Part shown: positions 24,611-33,338 of the stretch, piece after piece
Layout: each line of letters starts with the position of its first letter
Position numbering within the stretch: position 1 is the stretch's first letter
Assembly (NCBI RefSeq): GCF_028737205.1
Contig: NZ_JAQZAL010000011.1
Span: 62,001-126,000 of the forward strand
Source of the DNA: Actinomycetospora lutea
GTDB taxonomy: Bacteria > Actinomycetota > Actinomycetes > Mycobacteriales > Pseudonocardiaceae
Length of the DNA stretch: 64,000 nucleotides
Direction of reading: 5' to 3'
The notes under the pieces: generated by a model
Database searches by the model: none
Told to the model about the DNA's origin: nothing
What the model saw: the letters and a program-made list of their open reading frames with translations, nothing else
Program-made: the position numbers and the translations under genes

Positions 24611-25156
24611 TCAGGCGAGCGGCCCGGCCGCGAACGGACCGACCAGCGCCGACGCGGCGTCGGCGTCGCCTGCCTCGTCAGCCTCGTCGCGCTCCCGCGG
24701 CGGGCGCACGACGGTGACCGGGCACGGGGCGCGCAGCACCACCGACAGCCCCACCGAGCCGAGCAGCGCGCTGCGGACCTTCCCCCGGCCGCGGTGACCG
24801 ACGACCAGCAGCGCGGCGCCCTCGCCCGCCCGGGTCAGCACCCAGGGCGCGGGCCCGGTGACCGCCGTGACCTCGACGGGGACGGCGCGCTCCGCCTCGT
24901 CGAGCCCTGCGCGGAACTCCTCGACCCGCCGCCGGGCCGACTCCTCCACCGCCTCGCGGATCTCGCCGCCGTCGGCGAGCAGCGGCATGCCGTACGGCGA
25001 CATCCAGGCGTCCGGCGGCTCGTGGGCGACCACCACCCGCACCGGGCGCCCCCGGCGTGCGCCCTCGCGGATCGCGTAGCGCAACGCGGCGTCGGCGTGG
25101 TCCGAGCCGTCGATCCCCACCACGACCGGCGCCCGGTCGCTGTCCGTTCCGTCCAT
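24611..25156 (-). CDS. Single-domain universal stress protein
   Basis: The 181-residue protein has a canonical USP fold: PVVVGIDGSDHADAALRYAI, then the intact ATP loop LLVVGHRGRGKVRSALLGSV and CPVTVVRPP. A C-terminal acidic tail (ERDEADEAGDADAA) is added. GGAGGAG precedes the ATG. It is divergent from the Acg-type gene at 25312, with a DosR-like box between. Confidence 0.9.
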   Translation of the reverse strand: MDGTDSDRAPVVVGIDGSDHADAALRYAIREGARRGRPVRVVVAHEPPDAWMSPYGMPLLADGGEIREAVEESARRRVEEFRAGLDEAERAVPVEVTAVTGPAPWVLTRAGEGAALLVVGHRGRGKVRSALLGSVGLSVVLRAPCPVTVVRPPRERDEADEAGDADAASALVGPFAAGPLA

Positions 25157-25245
25157 CAGCCGACTCCTCCGGCTCGGGTTCCCTCGAGGTGCAGCGTCGT
25201 GGTCACCCGGCGCCCGGCGACGGAGGCGGACGGTCCCCCGTGGCC

Positions 25246-25259
25246 GGGTCCTCGGTCCC
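25246..25259. promoter_or_regulatory. DosR-like box
   Basis: GGGTCCTCGGTCCC, nearly self-complementary, lies 53 bases before the Acg-type gene and 90 bases from the divergent USP start. Confidence 0.45.
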
Positions 25260-25311
25260 TGGTTCGGGGCCTCGCCCCTGCCGATCGTGGACGACGGACC
25301 GAGGAGGCGTC

Positions 25312-26313
25312 ATGGCACAACCGGGCGGGGACCCGGCGGCACGTCGCCGGCGGGGGCCCGACGAGGCGGAGATCGCCGAGCTCCTGCGTGCCGGCGCGAG
25401 CGCCCCGTCGAGCCACAACAGCCAGCCCTGGCGGCTGCGGTGGCACGAGGACGCCGTCGAGGTGCACGGCGACCCGGCCCGGCACCTCCACGCGGCCGAC
25501 CCCGACGCCCGCGAGCTGCGGATCGCCTGCGGGGCCGCGATCGCCAACGTCCGCCTCACCGCGCGGGCGCAGGGCCGTCGCGCCCACACCCAGCTCCTGC
25601 CCGACCGCGACGATCCGTGGTTCTACGGCCGGGTGCGACCGGGAGCACCGTGGCCCCCGGCCGGGTGGGAGGTCGAGCTGGCCCGGGCGGTGCGGCGTCG
25701 TCACACCGACCGCCACCCGTTCGCCGACCGCCCCCTCTCCGCGGGTCTGCGCGATCAGCTCCTGCGGGCCGCGTGGCGGGAGAGCTGCCGGCTCGTGATC
25801 GTGGACGACCGGGCGCTCCGGCGTGGCCTGCTCGCGCTCACCGCGGAGGCCCACCACCAGCAGCAGAGCGATCCGTCCTTCGTCGCGGAGTGGGACCGGT
25901 GGATCGGGTCGGGATCCCGGTCCGGGGACGGCCTGCCGGCGGAGCTGGCGCGCCGCGCGCCGCGACCGGACGCCGCCTGGCGTCCCCGGGACTTCGGCGG
26001 GAGCACCGCGGAGGGCGACCGGGTGGTCAGCGCGGAGGACCCGACCGAGCACGAGCCGACGATCGCGGTCGTGACCTCCTTCGACGACGGCGCCCTCGCC
26101 CAGCTGCGGGCCGGTCTGGCCCTGGAGCAGGTCCTGCTCACCGCCACTGCTCGCGGCGTCGGGGCGTCGTTCGTCGCCCCGCCGCTCGAGGTCGCCGCCG
26201 TCCGCGTCCGGGTGCGGGCGCTGCTTGGCGGCGTCCTCTGGCCACAGGTCATCCTCCGGCTGGGCTGGGGACGGCCGGTGCACCCGACGCCTCGGCGTCC
26301 CGCGGCCGGGTGA
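25312..26313 (+). CDS. Acg-family nitroreductase-like protein
   Basis: The 333-residue protein has the Acg N-terminal motif APSSHNSQPWRLRW, then ELRIACGAAIANVRLTARA, RRRHTDRHPFADRPL, and C-terminal VLLTATARGVGASFVAPPLE and ILRLGWGRPVHPTPRRP. Acg (Rv2032) of mycobacteria is a DosR-regulated flavin-sequestering protein that resembles nitroreductases but has a blocked active site. GAGGAGG precedes the ATG. It is a paralogue of 37398-38396. Confidence 0.88.
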   Translation: MAQPGGDPAARRRRGPDEAEIAELLRAGASAPSSHNSQPWRLRWHEDAVEVHGDPARHLHAADPDARELRIACGAAIANVRLTARAQGRRAHTQLLPDRDDPWFYGRVRPGAPWPPAGWEVELARAVRRRHTDRHPFADRPLSAGLRDQLLRAAWRESCRLVIVDDRALRRGLLALTAEAHHQQQSDPSFVAEWDRWIGSGSRSGDGLPAELARRAPRPDAAWRPRDFGGSTAEGDRVVSAEDPTEHEPTIAVVTSFDDGALAQLRAGLALEQVLLTATARGVGASFVAPPLEVAAVRVRVRALLGGVLWPQVILRLGWGRPVHPTPRRPAAG

Positions 26314-26355
26314 GCGAGGGAACGCTCCGCGCAGGGTTCGTCCAGAAGGGGTCGT

Positions 26356-26520
26356 TCAGAGGGTTCGTTCGACCAGCAGGAAGTCCTCGATGAGTTCGTC
26401 CAGCGGGCGCAGCGGCCGGTACCGGGTCCGGTCGGCCGGCGGAGGCGGGACGGGCGTCGCACCGGGAGGTGCGGTCCGTCCGTCGCGGGCCGCCGAGGTC
26501 GAGGGCACGTCCTCGTTCAC
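26356..26520 (-). CDS. Small conserved-looking protein (54 residues)
   Basis: A GTG start at 26520 with a GGAGGA ribosome site 7 bases before it opens 54 codons. They have a polar, Pro-rich first half (TAPPGATPVPPPPADRTRY) and a helical, acidic end LDELIEDFLLVERTL. A perfect copy of the DosR-like box lies 74 bases upstream. It is not a recognised family. The strong ribosome site and box support it as a real gene. Confidence 0.5.
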   Translation of the reverse strand: MNEDVPSTSAARDGRTAPPGATPVPPPPADRTRYRPLRPLDELIEDFLLVERTL

Positions 26521-26593
26521 GCGGGTCCTCCTCCGGTGCCGGAGAGCGTCGGGAGCACTCCCCACGGTGACCGTCCGACGGGCCATCGGGGCA

Positions 26594-26607
26594 GGGCCGA
26601 AGGTCCC
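26594..26607. promoter_or_regulatory. DosR-like box, exact consensus copy
   Basis: GGGCCGAAGGTCCC, identical to the copy at 43542, lies 74 bases upstream of the 54-residue gene at 26520. Confidence 0.6.
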
Positions 26608-26694
26608 GACTGGTTCGTCCGGCGAGCGGCCCACCACGCTCGGCCACCCGCGACCGCCGTCACCGGCGCGGGTCCGCGCCGAGCACGACGGGGG

Positions 26695-27180
26695 TCACGG
26701 TCGCGGCACGGCGAGGAGGAGCGCGAGCAGGCCCGTGGTCGTCACGACCTGCAGCGAACGGTCGGACCGCCGACGCACCGGGAGGGCGGGCAGACCCGTC
26801 GTGAGCAGTCGCCGGCCGGCGGCGCGCAGGGTGTCCTGAGCGCCGAGCACCTCGACCCCGCACGGGTGGTCGAGCACGTCGTGCAGGGTCGTGCGGTGCT
26901 GGACGAGGGGTCCGCCGGCGGGCCAGCGCTCGGCGAGGCCGCCCGCGGTGACGACCGCGATCGGCAGGCCGTCGCGGACGACCACCGCGCACCCGTCGGG
27001 ATCCTGGTGGAGCCGGGCCCAGGCCACCGGCAGCGGTGTCGACTCCAGGAGGAGGGTGGCGGCACGCGCGGCGGCCTCCACCGGGGCGTCGAGATCGACC
27101 GGGGATGCCGTCCGGGCGGGCGCCTCGTCCACGATCCCCTCGTCCACGATCCCCCCGGCCCGGGTGCCGTCGTCGGTCAC
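26695..27180 (-). CDS. CBS-like domain protein
   Basis: The 161-residue protein has a weak CBS pair (LPVAWARLHQDPDGCAVVVR with GLPIAVVTAGGLAE; VEVLGAQDTLRAAGRRLLTT with ALPVRRRSDRSLQVVTTTGL). The GTG at 27180 is chosen because GGGAGGAG lies 7 bases upstream; an ATG at 27234 would add 18 residues. The N-terminal region contains a direct 15-bp repeat encoding GIVDEGIVDE. Its role is probably regulatory. Confidence 0.65.
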   Translation of the reverse strand: MTDDGTRAGGIVDEGIVDEAPARTASPVDLDAPVEAAARAATLLLESTPLPVAWARLHQDPDGCAVVVRDGLPIAVVTAGGLAERWPAGGPLVQHRTTLHDVLDHPCGVEVLGAQDTLRAAGRRLLTTGLPALPVRRRSDRSLQVVTTTGLLALLLAVPRP

Positions 27181-27402
27181 GGTCTTCTCCTCCCTGGGCG
27201 TGGTCACGTCGTCCCGCTGCTCGGCGATCGGCATCGTCGGAGGTCCTCGTCGGTCCCGGCCCGTGGGGCGGGCCTCGTGGGCACCACCGTGGCGGGCCGC
27301 CGCGGGCGTGGGCAGGGTCGTCGGCTCCTGTTCGGTCGCCGGGCGGCCCGACGGCCGCGGGCCCACCGACCCCGCCCGACCCGGGGACCGGGTCGGCCCG
27401 GC

Positions 27403-28005
27403 TCAGCGCGTGCTCTCGTGGTCGGGGCCGGTGAAACGCCGCCAGGCCGCGTCCCAGGCCCGCAGGCGGGCGCGGTCGAGGACCCAGCGCAGCCCCGCGA
27501 GCAGCAGGAGGGAGAGCACCAGGTCGGCGAGGACGAGGAACACCGTGGTCAGCGCTCCCTGGGCGGCGGGCGAGGTGGGGCTCATCGGTGCGGGTGCGGG
27601 TCGGTCGGCGCGGTCCACCCACAGCGTCCGCGCCTCTCCGGGCTCGGCCGACGCGGGCACGCGGACGACCGCCACGTGGGACGTGCCGTCGGCGGCGGTC
27701 CACCGCACGGGCGCCCGGAAGTCCTCGGACACGGTGTCGGGCCGCGCGGAGGTCCGCAGGTCGGGGGCAGCCAGCACCTCGGCGGTCACCTGGTGGCGCT
27801 CCGCCTGCTGGATCGTGACCTGCGGGGCGAGACGGGCCGTCACCTCGCTGCCGACGGTGAGCGCGACGGGCAGGAACAGCAGTCCGACGATCAGCAGGAC
27901 CCACCGGGCCGTGACCTCCGCGCGGTCGCTGTTCCGGCGGAGCTCGGAGTGCCTCGGGACGAACAGGCCGACGGCCCGCCGGACCGCATCCGTCCTCGTA
28001 CTCAT
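27403..28005 (-). CDS. Rv1733c-like two-helix membrane protein
   Basis: The 200-residue protein has two transmembrane helices (WVLLIVGLLFLPVALTVGS near residues 35-54; TTVFLVLADLVLSLLLLAGL near 155-175) enclosing an extracytoplasmic domain (VRWTAADGTSHVAVVRVPAS, RTLWVDRADRPAPAP). A C-terminal WRRFTG tail ends it. The layout matches the mycobacterial DosR-regulon protein Rv1733c. Function is unknown. GGAGG precedes the ATG. It is divergent from NarK, with shared DosR-like boxes. Confidence 0.8.
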   Translation of the reverse strand: MSTRTDAVRRAVGLFVPRHSELRRNSDRAEVTARWVLLIVGLLFLPVALTVGSEVTARLAPQVTIQQAERHQVTAEVLAAPDLRTSARPDTVSEDFRAPVRWTAADGTSHVAVVRVPASAEPGEARTLWVDRADRPAPAPMSPTSPAAQGALTTVFLVLADLVLSLLLLAGLRWVLDRARLRAWDAAWRRFTGPDHESTR

Positions 28006-28114
28006 GGTGGCCGCCTCCGCTCGTCGATGGGTGCCGTCGAGCGTGGAAGGCGGGCCCGGGCGAGGGGCACGGGCTCCGGGCCCTGCCACGCCCCTCGGGC
28101 GTCCCAGCTCACCG

Positions 28115-28128
28115 GGGACCATCGGCCC
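28115..28128. promoter_or_regulatory. DosR-like box, strong copy
   Basis: GGGACCATCGGCCC lies midway between the divergent Rv1733c-like (110 bases) and NarK (108 bases) starts, so it could serve both. Confidence 0.6.
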
Positions 28129-28185
28129 CGGCGTCCGGTGCCGTCGCACCCTGCCGCCGCCCGGTGCCCCGGACGGACGCTGCTC

Positions 28186-28199
28186 GGGACCGAGAGCCG
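28186..28199. promoter_or_regulatory. DosR-like box, weaker copy
   Basis: GGGACCGAGAGCCG lies 37 bases before the NarK GTG start. Confidence 0.35.
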
Positions 28200-28235
28200 A
28201 GTACCGGATCGCGAGGATCCGGCGGAGGAGGCACC

Positions 28236-29456
28236 GTGCCCGCGACCATCCACCCGAAGGCGGCGGCCGACGCCGTGCCCGCCGTACGCGGGCGGCCCGC
28301 GCTGATGCTGGCCCTCGCGACCATCGGCTTCGCCGTGACGTTCTGGGCGTGGGCGCTGCTGGGACCGCTCGGCTCGACCCTGCACGACCGGCTCCAGCTC
28401 ACCGCGTTCCAGCAGGCCCTGCTCGTCGCCGTGCCGGTCCTGGTCGGGTCGCTCGGACGGATCCCGGTCGGCGCGCTGACCGACCGGCTCGGGGCGCGGA
28501 TCATGTTCCCGGCCGCGGCGGCGCTGACCATCTTGCCGGTGCTCTACCTCGGCCACGTCGCCGATTCGCTCACCGCGTACCTCGTGGGTGGGTTCTTCCT
28601 CGGCATCGGGGGCACGACGTTCGCGATCGGCGTGCCCTTCGTCAACGCGTGGTTCCCCCCGGAACGACGCGGACTGGCACTGGGCGTGTTCGGCGCCGGG
28701 ATGGGCGGCACGGCGATCGCGGCCTTCACCACCGTGCAGCTCAGCGCGGCCATGGGGCCGGCCTTCCCGTTCGACCTCGTCGCCGGGGTCCTGCTCGCCT
28801 ACGCCGTCGTGGCGTGGCTGCTGCTGCGCGACCGCCCGGACCGCCCGGTCGCGCCGGGCAGCCTCTGGACCCGGCTGGGCGCCGTCCTGCGTCTCCCCGC
28901 GACGTGGCAGCTGTCGTTCCTCTACGCGGTGGCGTTCGGCGGCTTCGTCGCCTTCAGCGTGTACCTGCCGACCTACCTCACCAGCGCCTACGGCCTCGAG
29001 AAGGCCGACGCCGCGGTCCGGACCGCGGGGTTCGTCGTGCTCGCGGTCGCGATGCGCCCGGTGGGAGGGTGGCTCTCCGACCGGTTCGACGCGGTCAAGG
29101 TGCTGCTCGCCGCCTACGGTGTCGCGACCGTCCTGGCGGTGCTCGCCGCCCTGCAGCTCACGCTCGTCCCCACGGGCACCGCGGCCTTCCTCGGGATCGC
29201 CCTGGCGCTCGGACTCGGCACCGGCGCCGTGTTCGCGCTGGTGGCGCGGTTGGTCCCGGCCGAGCGTGTCGGCGCCGTCACCGGTGTCGTCGGTGCCGCC
29301 GGCGGGCTCGGGGGGTTCTTCCCGCCGCTCGTGATGGGGACCGTCTACGGGCTGACCGGGAGCTACCTGGTCGGGCTGCTCCTGCTGGCCCTCACCGCCG
29401 CCGGCGCCGCGGCCCTCACGGCCACCGCCGTGCGACGGCGCGCCGTCGCGGCCTGA
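28236..29456 (+). CDS. narK: Nitrate/nitrite MFS transporter NarK
   Basis: The 406-residue protein has twelve transmembrane segments of the nitrate/nitrite porter branch of the MFS: ATIGFAVTFWAWALLGPLG, GRIPVGALTDRLGAR, the nitrate signature regions FFLGIGGTTFAIGVPFVNAW and GVVGAAGGLGGFFPPLVMG. It should import nitrate and/or export nitrite for the narGHJI enzyme encoded directly downstream. A GGAGGAGG-type site precedes the GTG at 28236. DosR-like boxes upstream suggest induction in hypoxia. Confidence 0.92.
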   Translation: MPATIHPKAAADAVPAVRGRPALMLALATIGFAVTFWAWALLGPLGSTLHDRLQLTAFQQALLVAVPVLVGSLGRIPVGALTDRLGARIMFPAAAALTILPVLYLGHVADSLTAYLVGGFFLGIGGTTFAIGVPFVNAWFPPERRGLALGVFGAGMGGTAIAAFTTVQLSAAMGPAFPFDLVAGVLLAYAVVAWLLLRDRPDRPVAPGSLWTRLGAVLRLPATWQLSFLYAVAFGGFVAFSVYLPTYLTSAYGLEKADAAVRTAGFVVLAVAMRPVGGWLSDRFDAVKVLLAAYGVATVLAVLAALQLTLVPTGTAAFLGIALALGLGTGAVFALVARLVPAERVGAVTGVVGAAGGLGGFFPPLVMGTVYGLTGSYLVGLLLLALTAAGAAALTATAVRRRAVAA

Positions 29457-29482
29457 GGTGCGCCGCGGCGGGTGTCCGGTTC

Positions 29483-29496
29483 GGGCCGGATGGCCC
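29483..29496. promoter_or_regulatory. DosR-like box, first of a pair upstream of narG
   Basis: GGGCCGGATGGCCC is 21 bp (two helical turns) from the next copy and 113 bases before the narG start. Confidence 0.55.
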
Positions 29497-29503
29497 CGGA
29501 CCC

Positions 29504-29517
29504 GGGACCACTGGCCG
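29504..29517. promoter_or_regulatory. DosR-like box, second of the narG pair
   Basis: GGGACCACTGGCCG lies 92 bases before the narG GTG start. The pair spacing is typical of cooperative DosR-type sites. Confidence 0.55.
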
Positions 29518-29608
29518 TCGTCGCGGTCGTCACGCAGTGGAAGCGTCGCTCCGCGTGCTGCGGAGCTGCAGCGCCCGGTCCCGCCGGGCACACGGGAGGA
29601 GACCGTCG

Positions 29609-32600
29609 GTGACCGATGAGCGTTCCGCGCCGCGAGCGCAGGCTGGGGCACGAGGCGACGGAGGAGGGACCGACGGCCCCGTGGCCGACCTGCTCGTGCG
29701 GGCGGGCCGCTTCTTCACCCGCCGGGACGTGTCGGCCGATCTGCGGGCGGACTTCCGCCGGGGAGGCCGCGAGGGTGACGTCTTCTACCGCGACCGGTGG
29801 AGCCACGACAAGGTCGTGCGCTCCACCCACGGGGTCAACTGCACCGGCTCGTGCTCGTGGAAGGTCTACGTCAAGGACGGGATCATCACCTGGGAGACCC
29901 AGCAGACCGACTACCCGTCGGTGGGCCCGGACTCCCCCGAGTACGAGCCGCGCGGGTGCCCCCGGGGCGCGGCGTTCTCCTGGTACACCTACTCCCCCAC
30001 CCGCATCCGCCACCCCTACGCCCGCGGTGTGCTGCTGGAGTCCTACCGCGAGGCCAAGGCCCGCCTGGGCGACCCGGTGCTGGCCTGGGCCGACGTCGTC
30101 GGCGACCCGGAGCGCCGGCGGGCGTACCAGCGGGCGCGCGGCAAGGGCGGCCACGTCCGGGTCGGCTGGGACGAGGCCGTCGAGATGGTCGCGGCCGCCC
30201 ACGTCCACACCATCCGCACCCACGGCCCCGACCGCATCGCCGGCTTCTCCCCCATCCCCGCGATGTCGATGGTCAGCCACGCCGCGGGCTCGCGGTTCAT
30301 CGAGCTCGTCGGCGGGGCGATGACCTCGTTCTACGACTGGTACGCCGACCTGCCCGTCGCCTCGCCCCAGGTGTTCGGCGACCAGACCGACGTGCCGGAG
30401 TCCGGCGACTGGTGGAACGCCTCGTACCTGCTGATGTGGGGGTCGAACGTCCCGGTCACCCGCACGCCGGACGCGCACTGGATGGCCGAGGCGCGCTACA
30501 AGGGCCAGAAGGTCGTCGTGGTCTCGCCGGACTACGCCGACAACACGAAGTTCGCCGACACCTGGCTGCCCGCCCAGCCGGGCACCGACGGCGCGCTGGC
30601 GATGGCCATGGGCCACGTGATCCTCACCGAGTTCTTCGTGCAGCGCCGGGTGCCGTTCTTCGTCGACTACGTGCAGCGCTACACCGACCTGCCGTTCCTC
30701 GTGACGTTGACCGAGAAGGACGGGGCACACGTCCCCGGCAAGTTCCTCACCGCCGCCGACCTCGGCGACGAGGGTGAGGGCGCCGCCTGGAAGACCGTGC
30801 TCCTCGACGGCCGCACGGGCCGGGCCGTCGTGCCGAACGGCTCCCTGGGCTTCCGCTACACCGGGTCCGGCGCCGGCCGCTGGAACCTCGACCTCGGCGA
30901 CGTCGCACCCCAGCTCACGCTGCACGGGGAGGGCGCCCGGGAGGTCCTGCTCCCCCGCTTCGACGCGCTCGACGGCAGCGGGGGCGTCCTGCGCCGCGGG
31001 GTGCCGACGCGGCGTGTCGGCGGCAAGCTCGTCACGACGGTGTTCGACCTGATGCTCGCCCAGTACGGCGTGCACCGCGACGGCCTGCCCGGCACCTGGC
31101 CGACCGGGTACGACGACGCCGCCGAGTCGTACACGCCGGCCTGGCAGCAGGCGATCACCTCGGTCCCCGCCGAGCAGGTCGTGCGCATCGCCCGGGAGAT
31201 GGCCGCCAACTCCGAGGAGTCCGGCGGCAAGACCATGATCCTCATGGGGGCCGGCATCTGCCAGTGGTTCCACGGCGACGCCACCTACCGGGCCGTGCTC
31301 TCCCTGCTCCTGCTCACCGGGGCGATGGGCCGCAACGGGGGCGGCTGGGCGCACTACGTCGGCCAGGAGAAGTGCCGGCCGGTGACCGGGTGGGCGACGA
31401 TGGCGATGGCCACCGACTGGCAGCGCCCGCCGCGGCAGATGATCGGGACGGCCTACTGGTACACGCACACCGACCAGTGGCGCTACGACGGCTACACCGC
31501 CGACGCGCTGACCTCCCCGCTGGCCGAGGGCCGCCTGGCCGGCATGCACACGATCGACACCCTCGCGCTGTCCGCCCGCCTGGGCTGGATGCCGTCCTAC
31601 CCGCAGTTCGACCGCAACCCGCTCGACGTCGCCGACGAGGCCGTCGCCTCCGGCCGGGACGTCGGCGAGTACGTCGCCGGCGAGCTGCGCGACGGCGCGC
31701 TGCGCTTCGCGATCGACGACCCCGACGCGCCGGAGAACTGGCCGCGCTGCCTGACGCTCTGGCGGGCCAACCTGCTGGGGTCGTCGGCCAAGGGCGACGA
31801 GTACTTCCTCAAGCACCTGCTCGGCACCCACAACGACCTGCGCGCCGAGCAGACCCCGCCCGACCGGCGCCCCCGCGACGTCACCTGGCGCGACGAGGAG
31901 CCCCCCGAGGGCAAGCTGGACATGCTGCTCGCCCTGGACTTCCGGATGACCAGCTCGACGCTGCTCGCCGACGTCGTGCTGCCGGCGGCGACCTGGTACG
32001 AGAAGCACGACCTCAACACCACCGACATGCACCCCTTCGTGCATGCCTTCACCCCGGCGATCGACCCCCCGTTCGAGACGCGCACCGACTTCGACGCCTT
32101 CCACGCGATCGGGCGCCGCTTCAGCGAGCTCGCGCGGGACCACCTCGGCGTCCGCCGCGACGTGGTGGCCGTCCCGTTGCAGCACGACACCCCGGGCGAG
32201 ACCGCCCAGCCGGGAGGGCGCGTGCTCGACTGGCGGGCCGGCGAGGTCGAGGCCGTGCCCGGGCGCACCATGCCGACCTTCGCGGTCGTCGAGCGCGACT
32301 ACGCGGCGGTGGCCGACAAGATGGCCGCGCTCGGGCCGCTGGTCGACCGGCTCGGCGTGACCACCAAGGCGGTCACCTACCACCCCGACGAGGAGGTCGC
32401 CGCCCTCGGCGCGGCGAACGGCCTGATGTTCGGCGGGGCCGGCGACGGGCGGCCCGCGATCGACACCGACGCGAAGATGGCCGAGGCGATCCTCGCGCTG
32501 TCGGCCACCACGAACGGGCGGCTGGCCGTGCAGGGCTTCCGCGAGCTCGAGCGGCGCACCGGGACCCCGCTGGCCGATCTGGCCGAGGGCAGCGAGGAGA

Positions 32601-33337
32601 AACGGATCGCCTTCGCCGACACCCAGGCCCGCCCGGTCCCCGTGATCACGAGCCCGGAGTGGTCGGGCAGCGAGACCGGCGGCCGGCGCTACGCCCCGTT
32701 CACCGTCAACGTCGAGCGCCGCAAGCCCTGGCACACCCTCACCGGCCGGATGCACTTCCTGCTCGACCACGACTGGGTGCACGAGTTCGGCGAGACCCTG
32801 CCGATCTTCCGGGCGCCCCTGGACATGCAGCGGACGTTCGGCGAGTCCCGGCCCGGCGACCTCGGGCAGGACGGCGCCTCGGTGACCGTGCGCTACCTGA
32901 CGCCGCACTCGAAGTGGTCCATCCACTCCGAGTACCAGGACAACCTGTTCATGCTCTCGCTGTCGCGGGGCGGCCCGGTCGTCTGGATGAGCCAGGAGGA
33001 CGCCGACGCGATCGGGGTGCGCGACAACGACTGGGTCGAGGCGGTCAACCGCAACGGCGTCCTCGTCGTCCGGGCCGTGGTCACCCACCGGATGCGGGCG
33101 GGGACGGTCTTCGTCTACCACGCGCAGGAGCGGGTGGTGAACGTGCCGCGCTCGGAGGCGACCGGGCGCCGCGGCGGCATCCACAACTCCGCGACGCGGA
33201 TCCTGGTCAAGCCGACCCACCTGATCGGCGGCTACGCCCAGCTCTCGTTCGCCTTCAACTACCTCGGTCCGACCGGCAACCAGCGCGACGAGGTCACCGT
33301 GATCCGGCGGCGTGCCAGCCAGAAGGTGGAGTACTGA
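29609..33337 (+). CDS. narG: Respiratory nitrate reductase, alpha subunit NarG
   Basis: The 1242-residue catalytic subunit binds bis-MGD molybdenum and reduces nitrate to nitrite at the inner membrane face. The FS0 cluster ligands are present with the spacing known in E. coli NarG: H74, C78, C82 (HGVNCTGSCSW) and C117 (PRGCPRG). The SFYDWYADLP segment, which carries the Mo-ligating Asp, follows. No Tat signal is present, as usual for NarG. The GTG at 29609 is preceded by GGGAGGAG. It is the first gene of narGHJI; narH begins one base after its stop. Confidence 0.97.
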   Translation: MTDERSAPRAQAGARGDGGGTDGPVADLLVRAGRFFTRRDVSADLRADFRRGGREGDVFYRDRWSHDKVVRSTHGVNCTGSCSWKVYVKDGIITWETQQTDYPSVGPDSPEYEPRGCPRGAAFSWYTYSPTRIRHPYARGVLLESYREAKARLGDPVLAWADVVGDPERRRAYQRARGKGGHVRVGWDEAVEMVAAAHVHTIRTHGPDRIAGFSPIPAMSMVSHAAGSRFIELVGGAMTSFYDWYADLPVASPQVFGDQTDVPESGDWWNASYLLMWGSNVPVTRTPDAHWMAEARYKGQKVVVVSPDYADNTKFADTWLPAQPGTDGALAMAMGHVILTEFFVQRRVPFFVDYVQRYTDLPFLVTLTEKDGAHVPGKFLTAADLGDEGEGAAWKTVLLDGRTGRAVVPNGSLGFRYTGSGAGRWNLDLGDVAPQLTLHGEGAREVLLPRFDALDGSGGVLRRGVPTRRVGGKLVTTVFDLMLAQYGVHRDGLPGTWPTGYDDAAESYTPAWQQAITSVPAEQVVRIAREMAANSEESGGKTMILMGAGICQWFHGDATYRAVLSLLLLTGAMGRNGGGWAHYVGQEKCRPVTGWATMAMATDWQRPPRQMIGTAYWYTHTDQWRYDGYTADALTSPLAEGRLAGMHTIDTLALSARLGWMPSYPQFDRNPLDVADEAVASGRDVGEYVAGELRDGALRFAIDDPDAPENWPRCLTLWRANLLGSSAKGDEYFLKHLLGTHNDLRAEQTPPDRRPRDVTWRDEEPPEGKLDMLLALDFRMTSSTLLADVVLPAATWYEKHDLNTTDMHPFVHAFTPAIDPPFETRTDFDAFHAIGRRFSELARDHLGVRRDVVAVPLQHDTPGETAQPGGRVLDWRAGEVEAVPGRTMPTFAVVERDYAAVADKMAALGPLVDRLGVTTKAVTYHPDEEVAALGAANGLMFGGAGDGRPAIDTDAKMAEAILALSATTNGRLAVQGFRELERRTGTPLADLAEGSEEKRIAFADTQARPVPVITSPEWSGSETGGRRYAPFTVNVERRKPWHTLTGRMHFLLDHDWVHEFGETLPIFRAPLDMQRTFGESRPGDLGQDGASVTVRYLTPHSKWSIHSEYQDNLFMLSLSRGGPVVWMSQEDADAIGVRDNDWVEAVNRNGVLVVRAVVTHRMRAGTVFVYHAQERVVNVPRSEATGRRGGIHNSATRILVKPTHLIGGYAQLSFAFNYLGPTGNQRDEVTVIRRRASQKVEY

Positions 33338-33338
33338 C

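Noticed and set aside
26891-29608. A continuous plus-strand open frame leading into narG
   Set aside because: It covers genes on other frames and lacks a ribosome site; the GTG at 29609 with GGGAGGAG upstream gives a normal NarG length.
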